DNA from: Clostridia bacterium
GTDB taxonomy: Bacteria; Bacillota; Clostridia; Monoglobales; Monoglobaceae
NCBI GenBank assembly: GCA_017546145.1
Contig: JAFYXN010000004.1
Location: forward strand, 1-64,000
Reading direction: 5' to 3'
DNA: 64,000 bases
Shown here: positions 34,509-44,411 of the stretch, in pieces
Numbering within the stretch: position 1 is the first letter of the stretch
Layout of the letters: each line of letters starts with the position of its first letter
Made by a program: the position numbers and the translations under genes
The notes under the pieces: model-generated
What the model was told of the DNA's origin: nothing
The model's input: only the letters and a program-made list of their open reading frames with translations
Databases searched by the model: none

Positions 34509-36599
34509 ATGAAAAATTCAGTTAAAAAACTCATTATAGCAGTTTTGGCTGTTTGCATGACTGTCCCCGCATTTTCGGGAATAGTTTTTGCTGATGCCGC
34601 AACAAATGTAGCTTTGAATGCAGCCGTTAGCTCAGCTACGCATCCGCAGGGCGGTAAAGATGGAAACAGCATTAAGCCGCTGTCTTATTTGGTTGACGGT
34701 TCGACTTCTAATTACCTTCGTACAGCTGTTTATGGAGGAGCTACGGGTGATTATTTAGTGTATGAACCAAACACTTCTGCAGATATTCATTTGTGTGTAG
34801 ACCTTGGCTCTACTTATGCAATTGAAAAATTAGTTTTCCAACCCCGTAGCGGCAATGCCCTTGCAACTAAGAGAGCTTTTACCGTGTACGGTTCAAATGA
34901 TTCTTTGGCAGCAACTGCTGATTGGGCGTCGGCGTATGGTTTGACATCACTTTATACAGCAGAGTCACTGAGCCAGACTACAGCTTTGGAAATACCGCTT
35001 ACAGATAAAAGCTATCGTTATATTGTAGTTACTATGGCGGGTAAAGCGGAATACGGAGCTATGACCATAGGTGACTTAGAGGTATGGGCAGATGCGTCAA
35101 CGGCGACGACCGTTTCTGTGCCCAAGAACATGGCGCTTGCTTCAAACAATGCAAATGTTAATGTTTCATCGGTAACACATCCTAATGGTGGAAAAGATGG
35201 TGTAGTAAAACCCCTTTCAAATCTTAATGATGGAAAAAGCAGCAATTATTTTTGTTTGACATATTTAACAAGTGGCGGCGATGAATATGCACCTGTCGGA
35301 ACAGGAAAGACAATTCATGCCTGCCTTGATTTGGGAGATATTTATGATATAAGTAAGATTGTAATAAGTCCCAGAAGTGATATAGCAAGTCCGGAATCAT
35401 GGCTTATGCAGGGCTTTACCGTATACGGAAGTAACGATCCGGCTGTTAAAGGCGAAAACTGGGAAAATGCTGATTTATATACTATAAAGAAAATTACAGA
35501 GGCAGACGGCTTAACCAGTACCGGTAACTATAGCTATCTTAAAATAGCAGACGATTATGAAATAGATTTATCACAGCTGCAAGCTAAAAATAAGAAGTTC
35601 AGATATATTGTTCTTGCACAGCCATTTGAAAATAATAAATATCAGTATTATTATATGAAGTTCGGTGAAATGGCAGTATTCGCAGACCCGGAGGCTGTAG
35701 ATGGTGCGCTTGTAACTACATCAAGCAAGTATCCAAGTCCCGGAGCAGGCTTTAATGCATCAATTTCAGACAGCATAGGCTACACCGGTATGTTTACCGA
35801 TATGGACAGTGTAACTCTTATTGCTGCTCAGTACAGAAATAATGTTCTTGAGGATGTTAAATATATTGATGTAGCAGAGGCAAGCCTGTCTTCGTCAAAG
35901 CTGGAGCTCACTATGCCAAGAGATACAGCAAATGTAAAATACAGATATTACATCTGGAATGATATGGAAGACTGTGTTCCTGTTATGATGAATGAGGTTT
36001 ACACATACGGACTGAAGAATGTGGCAAGCGGCAAAACAGTTGATTCGGTTGCTTTTGATGAAAAAGCCGATGGAACATGGAGCATATTTGGAAATACAAA
36101 TACCAATTACTGTCAGACCGCGCATTTTGGTCTATGTGACGGCTCAGCTTATATGGTTACAGAAAATGGAGTTAAAACAGCCACGGTATTTTACGCAAAC
36201 AATGCAGGTTACAATACAACGATGCTTGACGCGTATGTTGACTTAGGTGCTCAGTATAACATAGAGTGTATAAAGATACTTCCCAGAGGTGATATGCAAG
36301 CTAATAATATTCAGGGAATGGCAATATACGGATTTAATGACATTGCATGGATTAATAATATTGCTTCGGGCAGTGCTATTACGCAGGAACTTCTGGATGC
36401 AAACGCAACACTGATTCACGAGTTCGGCAGCAGCGAAACACTTACTCAGCTTACAACAGGCACTTCAATAACTGATGCAAATTCAAAGGTTATTGATGCA
36501 CAGGGACAAAGCTTCAGATATATTTTGTGTGTAAGACCAAGTAATGGATACAAGGCTTGGGGCTTTGGTGAGATGGAAGTATACGCAAAAAATAATTAA
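34509..36599 (+). CDS. Secreted three-module discoidin-like protein
   Basis: A 696-aa secreted protein made almost only of F5/8 type C-like modules, at about residues 30-195, 205-395 and 505-696, with a beta-rich linker between the second and third. Modules 1 and 2 carry the signature SATHPQGGKDG or SSVTHPNGGKDG, then PLSxLxDG, xSNY and FRYIVxxxx near the end. The third is more divergent. No catalytic domain and no anchor are visible, so it is probably a carbohydrate-binding adaptor in the wall or medium. The 102-nt gap before it is AT-rich with small inverted repeats (34472-34476 with 34486-34490). A strong AAGGAGG site suggests high expression. Confidence 0.8.
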   Translation: MKNSVKKLIIAVLAVCMTVPAFSGIVFADAATNVALNAAVSSATHPQGGKDGNSIKPLSYLVDGSTSNYLRTAVYGGATGDYLVYEPNTSADIHLCVDLGSTYAIEKLVFQPRSGNALATKRAFTVYGSNDSLAATADWASAYGLTSLYTAESLSQTTALEIPLTDKSYRYIVVTMAGKAEYGAMTIGDLEVWADASTATTVSVPKNMALASNNANVNVSSVTHPNGGKDGVVKPLSNLNDGKSSNYFCLTYLTSGGDEYAPVGTGKTIHACLDLGDIYDISKIVISPRSDIASPESWLMQGFTVYGSNDPAVKGENWENADLYTIKKITEADGLTSTGNYSYLKIADDYEIDLSQLQAKNKKFRYIVLAQPFENNKYQYYYMKFGEMAVFADPEAVDGALVTTSSKYPSPGAGFNASISDSIGYTGMFTDMDSVTLIAAQYRNNVLEDVKYIDVAEASLSSSKLELTMPRDTANVKYRYYIWNDMEDCVPVMMNEVYTYGLKNVASGKTVDSVAFDEKADGTWSIFGNTNTNYCQTAHFGLCDGSAYMVTENGVKTATVFYANNAGYNTTMLDAYVDLGAQYNIECIKILPRGDMQANNIQGMAIYGFNDIAWINNIASGSAITQELLDANATLIHEFGSSETLTQLTTGTSITDANSKVIDAQGQSFRYILCVRPSNGYKAWGFGEMEVYAKNN

Positions 36600-36617
36600 T
36601 TGTATTTTGGTTTTTAA

Positions 36618-36650
36618 GTTTTGGGGGCAAATATAATTTGTCCCCAAAAC
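36618..36650 (+). terminator. Intercistronic hairpin before the SLH protein gene
   Basis: A 15-bp stem (36618-36632 with 36636-36650) with a single G-U pair and 3-nt ATA loop lies between the discoidin gene and the SLH gene. There is no strong T-run after it, so it may act as a partial terminator or as an mRNA-stabilising or processing structure that sets relative levels of two surface proteins. Confidence 0.65.
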
Positions 36651-36677
36651 AGTATTGATTTTAAAAGGAGAGGAAAT

Positions 36678-39600
36678 ATGACTAAAAAGATACTAAGATT
36701 GATTTCCCAGGTGACATTGGCTGTGTTTGTAGTAATGCAGCTGAGTATTCCTCCCGTTTTTGCTGATACCCAAATGAATGTTGCCTTGGGTGCAGCGGTA
36801 ACCTCGTCAACACATCCCAATGGAGGATATGATGCAGGAGTAAAGCCACTTTCGTATCTGAACGATAATTCGGCGGCAAATTATCTTCGTGTAACAGTAA
36901 ACACAGGTCAGACAGCAAACAACGAGCCGAGCATCTCGTCACCGATACATTTATGCATGGACCTTGGCTCTACATATACAATTGAAAAATTGGTATTGCA
37001 ACCGCGTCAGGGTTATTCTGTGTGGTCACACAGAGCTGTTACCATATACGGAAGTAATGACTCAACAGCGGCAACTGCGGCATGGGCATCTGCGTCGGAT
37101 TTGACAGAGATGTATCAGAGCAATCAGTTAAACCAGACAACAGATTTGGAGATTCCGCTGACGGATAAAAGTTTTAGGTATATTGTGGTTACTATGGCAG
37201 GAAGCAGCTCGTACGGTTGTCTGACTATTGGCGACCTGCAGGTATGGGCAGACCCGTCAACGGCAACGGTGGTGAAGGTGGCAAAGAATATGGCACTGCC
37301 TTCAAACAACCCCAAGGCTGTGGTTAGTTCGGTATCACATCCTCAGGGCGGTATGGACGGTTCGACTTCAAACTTAAGACCGCTTTCAAATCTGATAAAC
37401 GGAGTATCAAGCGGCTCAAGCTATTTCAGATTGTCTACGGCGGCAGGTACAGGGGCAAGCAACGGGTATCATGAAGTTTATAATCCCGTAGGCGGCGATG
37501 ATGTTATTATTCATGCTTGTCTTGATTTGGGGGATATGTATGACCTTACCAAATTGGTTATTACTCCAAGGGACAGCAGTGGAACAATAAAATCTACTCT
37601 TATAGAGGGACTGACCTTTTATGGATCAAATGACCCCAAGGTGAAGACAACAGACTGGCAGAATGCAGAAATGGATATAATCAGGCAGTTTACGGCTGAC
37701 GACTGTCCAAACAGCGGAAATTACAAATATTTGGATATTGAGAGTGATTATACAATAGATGTTGACCCAAGCAACAATGCTTACCAATACATTGTGTTGG
37801 CGCAGACAAAGGGGAACAACAAATATAATTATTACTTTATACAGTTTGGAAACCTTGCGGTATATTCAACGGGAATCAACGAGGAATATCAGAAGAAAAT
37901 AGACTTTTATGCAGATATTGAAGATGTTGCCGGCAGCAGCTTTGAAGGTCTTATAAATACGGCGGTAAGTGATGGCGTTATTACGGAAAGCAGTGTAACA
38001 GATATTGTGGCACTCAGCGAGCTTGGAGCTTTGTCAGAATATTTTGTTTGGGGCAGAGATGCTGTGCTTAATGATTCTGTTGATGCAGGATTTGATGCTG
38101 TTTCAAGTGAAGAGAATGTTTTATATCTGCTTAAGCTTGCGGTTGTTCTTAAAGCGGCAGCCGGGGGCGTAAACGATGAACTGCAGACTGCCTGTGCGGC
38201 TTATGCGGCAGAGCTTTCAGGGTTGTTTTCTGAAGGAGTAAATCTTCAGAAGTTTGAGGCGGCATACAGAGTTCCGCAGACGGTGAATGCAGCAAATGTT
38301 ATAGGTGCGATTAAATTTGCGGATGCAATCTCGTTTATAAACGGAGCGACAGCTGAAAAAATTGCACAGGTTCTTACTGAAAGATATGAAGACTTAGGCT
38401 TTGATATTACTTATCTTACAAACAGAACAACTGCACTTGAGGTTGCAAAAAGAATTGATAATACCATTCCTGATGCATATCTTACCGGATTTGGGACGGT
38501 TATTGTTGGTATAGTTGACCAGATTGCGCTTGAGGTTCAGGAGCGTATACGTAAGGGTACTATAATAGAACCGTCAGAAAAAGGGATTAAGATTTCAATT
38601 CCTGTAACAGGGGATTTTGAAAACTGTACATTTAATATAACCGTTACCGACCCAAGCGGTGATGTATGGCATACTCAAAGTACAAACTCCGACGGTCTTA
38701 CAAGCCCTGTTGAAGTTGAGCTTTTGTATACAAATAACGGCGACGAGCTTGGCGAATACTCGGTATTGGTGACTGTTGTGAATAATGTAACAGGCATCAG
38801 CACGCCGGTAACTGTAAAGGGGTGGTGTGTTGCAGAGGCTACTGCGGGCAGTTGCTATGCAAATCTTAACACGGTAGCGGCAACTGGATTTAAGCAGGCA
38901 ATAGAAAATGGAATAAGTGTTGACAAGGTGCTTTCTCAGGAGGTTGTTGAAAGAATTATACCGCTTGCGGATATGGAGGCGAGCAGTGAATTTTTTGTAA
39001 CTGCAAGAGCCGGAATGGCATCGGGGCTGCTTGGGGGCAGTGCTAAATCAATTTCTGATTTGGAAACCTTAAAGACCTGTTTGCAGTACACATATTTGTT
39101 AAAAGCCCTCGATAGTGAGGATTCGGCTAAAATAACCGAGGCTTACAATAGATACGGCAGTATGATTTCAGGCTTTATTACGCCCACATTTAGTATTGCT
39201 GCGTTTGCAGAGAGCTACCGTACGGTTGAGGGCGGAGCCGACAAAATAACGGCAAACATTGGCTTTTGCGATGCGTTGTCACAGATAAAGGGAAAAACGT
39301 ATCAAGGGGTTGCGGATATTTTAAACAACTATTCGGTATTTCTTGGTATTGACCTTGCTTATTTCACCCAAAAGGGTGTTGAAGTTATTGAGGTTGCAAA
39401 AAAACTTGACACAAATATTCCGGATACCTACTACAATGATTTTGGCGGAATGATAAGGACCATGGTTGACGGATGCGTAACTCCCCCGGACCCGAATACA
39501 CCTCCCGTATATGACGGAGGCGGTGGCGGTGGTGGCGGTGGAGTCACCATTGGCAGCGAGACAAAGAAGGAAGACGATAACAAGACGGAGCAGACAGCTC

Positions 39601-40190
39601 CTGCGGCTTCTGCTGTTAAGCCTGCGTTTTCTGATTTAAAGAATGTTCCATGGGCAGTTGAGGCGATTAACAATCTTTCAAAGCTTAATATCATAAGCGG
39701 AGTTGGAAATGGTGCGTTTGAGCCTGAAAAGTCGGTAAAAAGAGAAGAATTTGCAAAGATGATAGTTCTTGCGTTTGCGTTGCACAGCGCAGATGAGGAT
39801 CATAAATGCACCTTCCTTGATACCGCAAGTGAGGATTGGCATTATACCTATATTAATGCTGCCTGCGGAAACGATGTAACCAACGGTATAAATGAAAATA
39901 CCTTTGGTGTAGGTGAAAATATAACCCGTCAGGATTTGGCGGTGATGTGCTACCGTGCTGCTTTGAAGAAGGGCTTGGCTCTTGAAGCAAACAGCACAGG
40001 GAACAAATTTGCAGACGGTCAAAAAATAGCGGATTATGCATGGGTTGCAATAAATGCTTTAAATCAAAACGGAATAATTAACGGATTCGATGATGCAACA
40101 ATCAGGCCGGAGGCAACTGCAACGCGTGCAGAGGCAGCGGCAATTGTGCACAGACTGCTTATGTTGCTTGAACAGGAGGGGCTGGTATGA
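36678..40190 (+). CDS. S-layer-anchored discoidin surface protein
   Basis: An 1170-aa cell-surface protein. The start is placed at the ATG at 36678 after AAAAGGAGAGG, which gives a proper signal peptide (TLAVFVVMQLSIPPVFADT); the open frame extends to 36621 without support. Two discoidin modules follow (about 30-195 and 200-390, with SSTHPNGGYDAG and SVSHPQGGMDG), then paired helical regions around a beta-sandwich (ISIPVTGDFENCTFNITVTD). A nine-glycine linker is at 948-956, and three SLH repeats run from about 983 to 1165 (AVEAINNLSKLNIISGVGNG, REEFAKMIVLAFAL, GFDDATIRPEATATRAEAAA). SLH repeats bind pyruvylated secondary wall polymer. This is the anchor of the system, holding the polysaccharide or partner proteins at the wall. 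Confidence 0.9.
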   Translation: MTKKILRLISQVTLAVFVVMQLSIPPVFADTQMNVALGAAVTSSTHPNGGYDAGVKPLSYLNDNSAANYLRVTVNTGQTANNEPSISSPIHLCMDLGSTYTIEKLVLQPRQGYSVWSHRAVTIYGSNDSTAATAAWASASDLTEMYQSNQLNQTTDLEIPLTDKSFRYIVVTMAGSSSYGCLTIGDLQVWADPSTATVVKVAKNMALPSNNPKAVVSSVSHPQGGMDGSTSNLRPLSNLINGVSSGSSYFRLSTAAGTGASNGYHEVYNPVGGDDVIIHACLDLGDMYDLTKLVITPRDSSGTIKSTLIEGLTFYGSNDPKVKTTDWQNAEMDIIRQFTADDCPNSGNYKYLDIESDYTIDVDPSNNAYQYIVLAQTKGNNKYNYYFIQFGNLAVYSTGINEEYQKKIDFYADIEDVAGSSFEGLINTAVSDGVITESSVTDIVALSELGALSEYFVWGRDAVLNDSVDAGFDAVSSEENVLYLLKLAVVLKAAAGGVNDELQTACAAYAAELSGLFSEGVNLQKFEAAYRVPQTVNAANVIGAIKFADAISFINGATAEKIAQVLTERYEDLGFDITYLTNRTTALEVAKRIDNTIPDAYLTGFGTVIVGIVDQIALEVQERIRKGTIIEPSEKGIKISIPVTGDFENCTFNITVTDPSGDVWHTQSTNSDGLTSPVEVELLYTNNGDELGEYSVLVTVVNNVTGISTPVTVKGWCVAEATAGSCYANLNTVAATGFKQAIENGISVDKVLSQEVVERIIPLADMEASSEFFVTARAGMASGLLGGSAKSISDLETLKTCLQYTYLLKALDSEDSAKITEAYNRYGSMISGFITPTFSIAAFAESYRTVEGGADKITANIGFCDALSQIKGKTYQGVADILNNYSVFLGIDLAYFTQKGVEVIEVAKKLDTNIPDTYYNDFGGMIRTMVDGCVTPPDPNTPPVYDGGGGGGGGGVTIGSETKKEDDNKTEQTAPAASAVKPAFSDLKNVPWAVEAINNLSKLNIISGVGNGAFEPEKSVKREEFAKMIVLAFALHSADEDHKCTFLDTASEDWHYTYINAACGNDVTNGINENTFGVGENITRQDLAVMCYRAALKKGLALEANSTGNKFADGQKIADYAWVAINALNQNGIINGFDDATIRPEATATRAEAAAIVHRLLMLLEQEGLV

Positions 40191-43100
40191 AAAAATTCTT
40201 ATCTCTTTTTGCAGCATTAATACTGGTTGTACTGAGTATCCCTCAGGGGATTGTATTTGCGGATGACGAATACAAACCACCGATTGTCTATACTTCAAGC
40301 GCAAATACAAATGGTTATCCCAACGATAATGCATTTGACGGAAAGCTTAATACTATTACTTCAATAGAGACCGGAAGCTCGGTTGGCGGAGCAAAGGTTT
40401 ATCTTGCGGTTGACCTTGGTATGCCGTTTGTTATCAATTCGGTTGTGGCAAGGTCAAGGCGCGATATTGATCAGGAAAACGGCAGAAAGTTATGGGAAAT
40501 TCAGGTTGCCAACAAGGATGATTTTTCTGATGCAATTGTAATAGGTGAAAAGCCTGACGCAGGGGAACGAAACAGCGACCTTGAAGTGAGCTTTGGAGCA
40601 AAGACTACATACCGCTATGTGCGTCTTATTTCAAATATGACATACATGGTTGTGTCTGAGTTTGAAATTGACTATGATTACCCTGTTGCAGAGGGACTTG
40701 ATACCTTTGATGATTTAGAGGGAACTGAGCTTGGCGAATATGCAAAGCTTTTGAAAATACTGGGTATAGTTGACGGAATTAATGAAAACGAATTCGGCGG
40801 ACATCTTTTGGTGGGCAGGGGATATGCTGCAGATATTGTTGCAAGGCTGATGAATATGCCTGATAACGAAAACCCAAGAAGTGTTTATGCTGATGTTCCG
40901 TCGGAGCATGAGTATGCGGCAGCGGTTGAGTATCTAAATGGTTTGGGGATTCTTGCGGATGCAGAGCATTTTTATCCTGAAGAAGATGTGCGGTTGATTG
41001 ATTTTCTGAAAATGGTAAGCTATGCTTTGGGATATTCGGAATATATCAGGGTAATAGGTCCTTATGAAAACAGTATTCTTAAGGTGACAAGAGATTGCGG
41101 TTTGCTTTCGGATGTTGAATATGAAAACTATTACGAGCCAGTAAACAAGGCACAGGCGGCACGGATTGCCTATAATGCGCTTATGGCACATCCGATGATA
41201 GTAAATTCTGTTGCGTTGGATGATAAACAGGAGAATATTGACGTAAATTACCGAGAGAGTGATAAGACCTATCTGGAACAGATGTTTAATCTTTTCTTTG
41301 GTGAGGCTGTATTTAACGGAAATGCTGCCACAACACTTATTTCAGAAAGCAGCAGAGATGAGGGTGTTGTTATTGTAGGGGGCAGGGAGTTCAATGATGA
41401 CCAAAATATTTTAAACGGATATTTTGGTAAAAATGTAATGTACTTTTACAATGACAGCAAAGAAATTGTCTGTGCGTGGGAGCAGGATAACAATGAGGTT
41501 TATATAAGGTCAAATCAGCTGGTAAGTGCGGATGTTTCGGGAAAGAAGGAAATCAAATATTATAACAATAATAATAAATTGATTTCTGCATCGCTTAAGG
41601 CCGGTGTTGATGTAATACGCAACGGCGTTTGCGACCTTGAATGGGTAAATGCGGATTTTCAAGCAGAAAATGCAGAGATTACACTTATTGATAATGATGA
41701 TGATAGGGTATATGATGTAATTATGCTTGATGTACCGCAGATATTGGTTTTGGACTACGGACGGGCATCGGGCGGAGTGATTACATTTACTGCAATTGAC
41801 GGTTCGTTTGTAAGTCTGCCGGATGTTGCAAGAACAAATGTTCATAAAAACGGAAACTACAGCAAGGTTTCAAGGCTTGCAAAAAATGATTTGGTTTATA
41901 TTTATGCGTCAAAAAGCGGCAAGACGGTTCGTATTGAATCGTACAGCACAACGGTAACCGGAAGGGTACAAAGTATTTCAGCTGATTCGGTTGTGGTAGA
42001 CGGTATTTCGTACAAGCTGTCGGAATACTACAAAAACCATAAGGCAGAGATGACGGTTCTTAAGGCGGGAACGGATATTAAGTTTGCTGTTAATAATTAT
42101 GATGAGCTGGTTTGGATTTTTGATGATTCTGTGTTTGAACAAAAGGATATTCTTGCCTATATATGTGACGCAGATGAAGCTGACGGTGCGTTTATGCCGG
42201 ACAGATTGAAGATTTTCACTGAGAATAAAGAGTTTTTATATCCTGAATTTGCAGACCGTGTGTTAATTGACGGTACTCTTTGCAAAACTGCAAATGCGGT
42301 AAAAAGCTTAGGAGAATCGTATTTTAAGGATAAGGTTGCTGTTGTAAAAATGCGTGACGGTAAGATTACAGCATTAGATACTGAATATTATAATGCTGCA
42401 CGTGAGCCTGAGAGCAACATGGTTGACTGCGGATACGATGACGGAGGAACCTACAGGTATAACAGCACTGCAGGCGGAATGTTCAAGGATAACGATATTA
42501 TGGCTTTACCACTGTTGTCCTCAACAAAAATGTTTGTTATTCCGCAGGATATGGGTGGAAGCATTGCTCCAAACAGTGGATATGACAAGTATTTTGATGT
42601 GGTGAATGCAAGCGGAATTTTGAAAACCAGTCAGAGAAGTGCTTATCTGAAGAAACTTAAGTTTTTCTCGGCAGACGATTTTGGGTATCCTGAATTTGGT
42701 GTAGCCTACAAGACATTTAAGGGAGGACATACAACGACCATAAGAAGCACCTCCGCACCTGCTATGCTTTTGAATGAAGTAGAGCACACCTTGCTGGAAA
42801 GCGGTGATGTTGCTATAAGGGTAACAGGTATTAATCTTTCTAACGGTGAGAAGGTTTCATATATAGTGAGAGATTATATAACGGATATATATGATTCCGG
42901 CAAGCTGCAGCAGGCTAAGGATACTACACTTCTTGAAAGTACGTACCTGCTTTATGAATCGTCAGATTTATCGGCTTATGAAATTCCGATTACGTCTTTA
43001 AAGACGGGTGATATTATCAGGTATTCCTTGTCGGGAGACGAGATATATGAAATAGAGCGTGTTTTTGACGTAGCTGATAAAGAATCATTAGGGTATTCGG

Positions 43101-43393
43101 CTCTTACGGGATATTATTATGCGACTGCTGCCAACACCAGTCCATGGCAGCCTGATGCACAGTTTAAGCTTATATATGCGCGCGTTGACAAGATAACAGC
43201 AGACCGGCTTTCCGTTAAACTGGACAGTACAGGCTCAAGCCGTGTGTTCAGTATAAAGGAAAAAATATTTATACACAAGGAAGGCGACGAATACAAAAAG
43301 TACACGGCGGTAAGTGATATTAATATTAAACCCGGACAAAAGGTTATGATACTGACAACGGGTGCAAGCTTAAAAAGTATTATCGCATATTAG
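40187..43393 (+). CDS. Secreted discoidin and SLH-like protein of unknown role
   Basis: A 1068-aa secreted protein whose ATG overlaps the stop of the SLH gene by 4 nt (ATGA), so the two are translated together and probably act together. The signal peptide ends near GIVFADDEY. Residues 30-165 are a discoidin-like module (YPNDNAFDGKLNT, VYLAVDLGMPFVINSVVA, FEIDYDYP). Residues 170-285 carry two SLH-like repeats (YAKLLKILGIVDGINENEFG, YAAAVEYLNGLGILADAEHF), but without a standard third repeat. The last 750 residues are beta-rich with no domain I recognise (EIKYYNNNNKLISASLKAG, VTGRVQSISADSVVVDGISY). It could be a structural surface layer protein or an assembly partner. Confidence 0.75.
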   Translation: MKKFLSLFAALILVVLSIPQGIVFADDEYKPPIVYTSSANTNGYPNDNAFDGKLNTITSIETGSSVGGAKVYLAVDLGMPFVINSVVARSRRDIDQENGRKLWEIQVANKDDFSDAIVIGEKPDAGERNSDLEVSFGAKTTYRYVRLISNMTYMVVSEFEIDYDYPVAEGLDTFDDLEGTELGEYAKLLKILGIVDGINENEFGGHLLVGRGYAADIVARLMNMPDNENPRSVYADVPSEHEYAAAVEYLNGLGILADAEHFYPEEDVRLIDFLKMVSYALGYSEYIRVIGPYENSILKVTRDCGLLSDVEYENYYEPVNKAQAARIAYNALMAHPMIVNSVALDDKQENIDVNYRESDKTYLEQMFNLFFGEAVFNGNAATTLISESSRDEGVVIVGGREFNDDQNILNGYFGKNVMYFYNDSKEIVCAWEQDNNEVYIRSNQLVSADVSGKKEIKYYNNNNKLISASLKAGVDVIRNGVCDLEWVNADFQAENAEITLIDNDDDRVYDVIMLDVPQILVLDYGRASGGVITFTAIDGSFVSLPDVARTNVHKNGNYSKVSRLAKNDLVYIYASKSGKTVRIESYSTTVTGRVQSISADSVVVDGISYKLSEYYKNHKAEMTVLKAGTDIKFAVNNYDELVWIFDDSVFEQKDILAYICDADEADGAFMPDRLKIFTENKEFLYPEFADRVLIDGTLCKTANAVKSLGESYFKDKVAVVKMRDGKITALDTEYYNAAREPESNMVDCGYDDGGTYRYNSTAGGMFKDNDIMALPLLSSTKMFVIPQDMGGSIAPNSGYDKYFDVVNASGILKTSQRSAYLKKLKFFSADDFGYPEFGVAYKTFKGGHTTTIRSTSAPAMLLNEVEHTLLESGDVAIRVTGINLSNGEKVSYIVRDYITDIYDSGKLQQAKDTTLLESTYLLYESSDLSAYEIPITSLKTGDIIRYSLSGDEIYEIERVFDVADKESLGYSALTGYYYATAANTSPWQPDAQFKLIYARVDKITADRLSVKLDSTGSSRVFSIKEKIFIHKEGDEYKKYTAVSDINIKPGQKVMILTTGASLKSIIAY

Positions 43394-43414
43394 CCATTGA
43401 CGGGAGGCAGAGTT

Positions 43415-44320
43415 ATGAACAAAAAAGTAAGTTTTTCAACAGGACCACTGCAGGTCATTTATGGTGATGAGCAGGCGATAAAAATTGCAAAGGAAATCGG
43501 GGCAGACGCCATAGATTTTTCTACTTTGCGTATGGATTACAGAAATACAGATTGTATCTTCAGTAAAAGTGAGGATGAGGTTGCGACCTATTTTGCCGGG
43601 CTTAAAAAACTTGCTGATGACATAGGAATAGAATTTGCTCAGACTCATGGCAGAATAGAAGGCTTTAGAAATGACGAGGCACAGGATAAGGCTTTGATAA
43701 AAAATGCACAACTGGATTGTCTTGCGGCAAGTGTTCTTGCCGCACCGGTTTGTGTAATTCACAGCCCTTCCCCGGTGTGGCTCGGAAACATTGACACAGA
43801 GCCTGCTGTTATGCATAAACTGAATTTCGAAATGTTCTCAAGTATCATTCCCTTTGCAAAGAAATATAAGATAAAGCTTGCGATGGAGACCTTTGGTGAT
43901 GCTACCGGGTTTAACTGCTGTGATTTCTTTGGTATTATAAAAGAGTTTATCATTGGATATAACAGGCTGTGTTCCATAGACGACAATGCAGAGTATATGA
44001 CAACCTGTGTTGATACGGGTCACTCAAACAAAGCGGTCAGATACGGACAGCCGTCAGCTGCGGATGTTATCAGAATGCTGGGACACTCAGTCAGCACCCT
44101 TCACTTAAATGACAATGACGGAGTATTTGACCAGCATAAAATTCCTATGACAGGAACAATTGACTGGAATGATGTATTTGATGCTTTGGATGAGGTTGGA
44201 TATAATGGCGTGTACAACATGGAACTGGAATTAAATCACTTTGGTAAGGGTTTTGAAGTTGAAACTGCGCAGTTTGCAGTAAAGATTATGAAGAATATGC
44301 TGTCAGATAGATATGCATAG
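43415..44320 (+). CDS. Sugar phosphate isomerase/epimerase-like TIM barrel
   Basis: A 301-aa cytoplasmic protein of the xylose-isomerase-like/AP-endonuclease-2 fold. The ATG at 43415 follows GGGAGG; an in-frame TTG at 43397 has no site. Metal and barrel motifs are KLAMETFGD, CVDTGHSN, LHLNDNDGVFDQHKIPMTGT and YNMELELNH, with Glu, Asp/His and His ligands in the expected order. Family members interconvert ketoses, aldoses or keto-inositols. As the last gene of the long plus operon it probably feeds a released or oxidised sugar to central metabolism, possibly with the Gfo/Idh/MocA enzyme. The substrate is not assignable. Confidence 0.85.
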   Translation: MNKKVSFSTGPLQVIYGDEQAIKIAKEIGADAIDFSTLRMDYRNTDCIFSKSEDEVATYFAGLKKLADDIGIEFAQTHGRIEGFRNDEAQDKALIKNAQLDCLAASVLAAPVCVIHSPSPVWLGNIDTEPAVMHKLNFEMFSSIIPFAKKYKIKLAMETFGDATGFNCCDFFGIIKEFIIGYNRLCSIDDNAEYMTTCVDTGHSNKAVRYGQPSAADVIRMLGHSVSTLHLNDNDGVFDQHKIPMTGTIDWNDVFDALDEVGYNGVYNMELELNHFGKGFEVETAQFAVKIMKNMLSDRYA

Positions 44321-44335
44321 TTGTATTGAAATATT

Positions 44336-44388
44336 AAAAGAGACCTTGATTTGTCTATATGTGATATAGGAAATCAGGCTCTCTTTTT
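44336..44388 (+). terminator. Terminator ending the long surface operon
   Basis: A long stem (AAAAGAGACCTTGATTT region, 44336-44352, pairing with 44371-44388) has small mismatches, a loop of about 18 nt and a T-run. It separates the surface operon from the esterase operon. Confidence 0.75.
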
Positions 44389-44411
44389 GTGGAGACGGTG
44401 GAGGTGAAGGC

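Noticed and set aside
39519-39542. A GGN microsatellite or antisense polyproline gene
   Set aside because: It encodes the glycine linker ahead of the SLH repeats; the antisense frame is a shadow.
44336-44388. A riboswitch ahead of the esterase gene
   Set aside because: It is one long stem with a T-run and no conserved aptamer pattern, so a terminator is enough.
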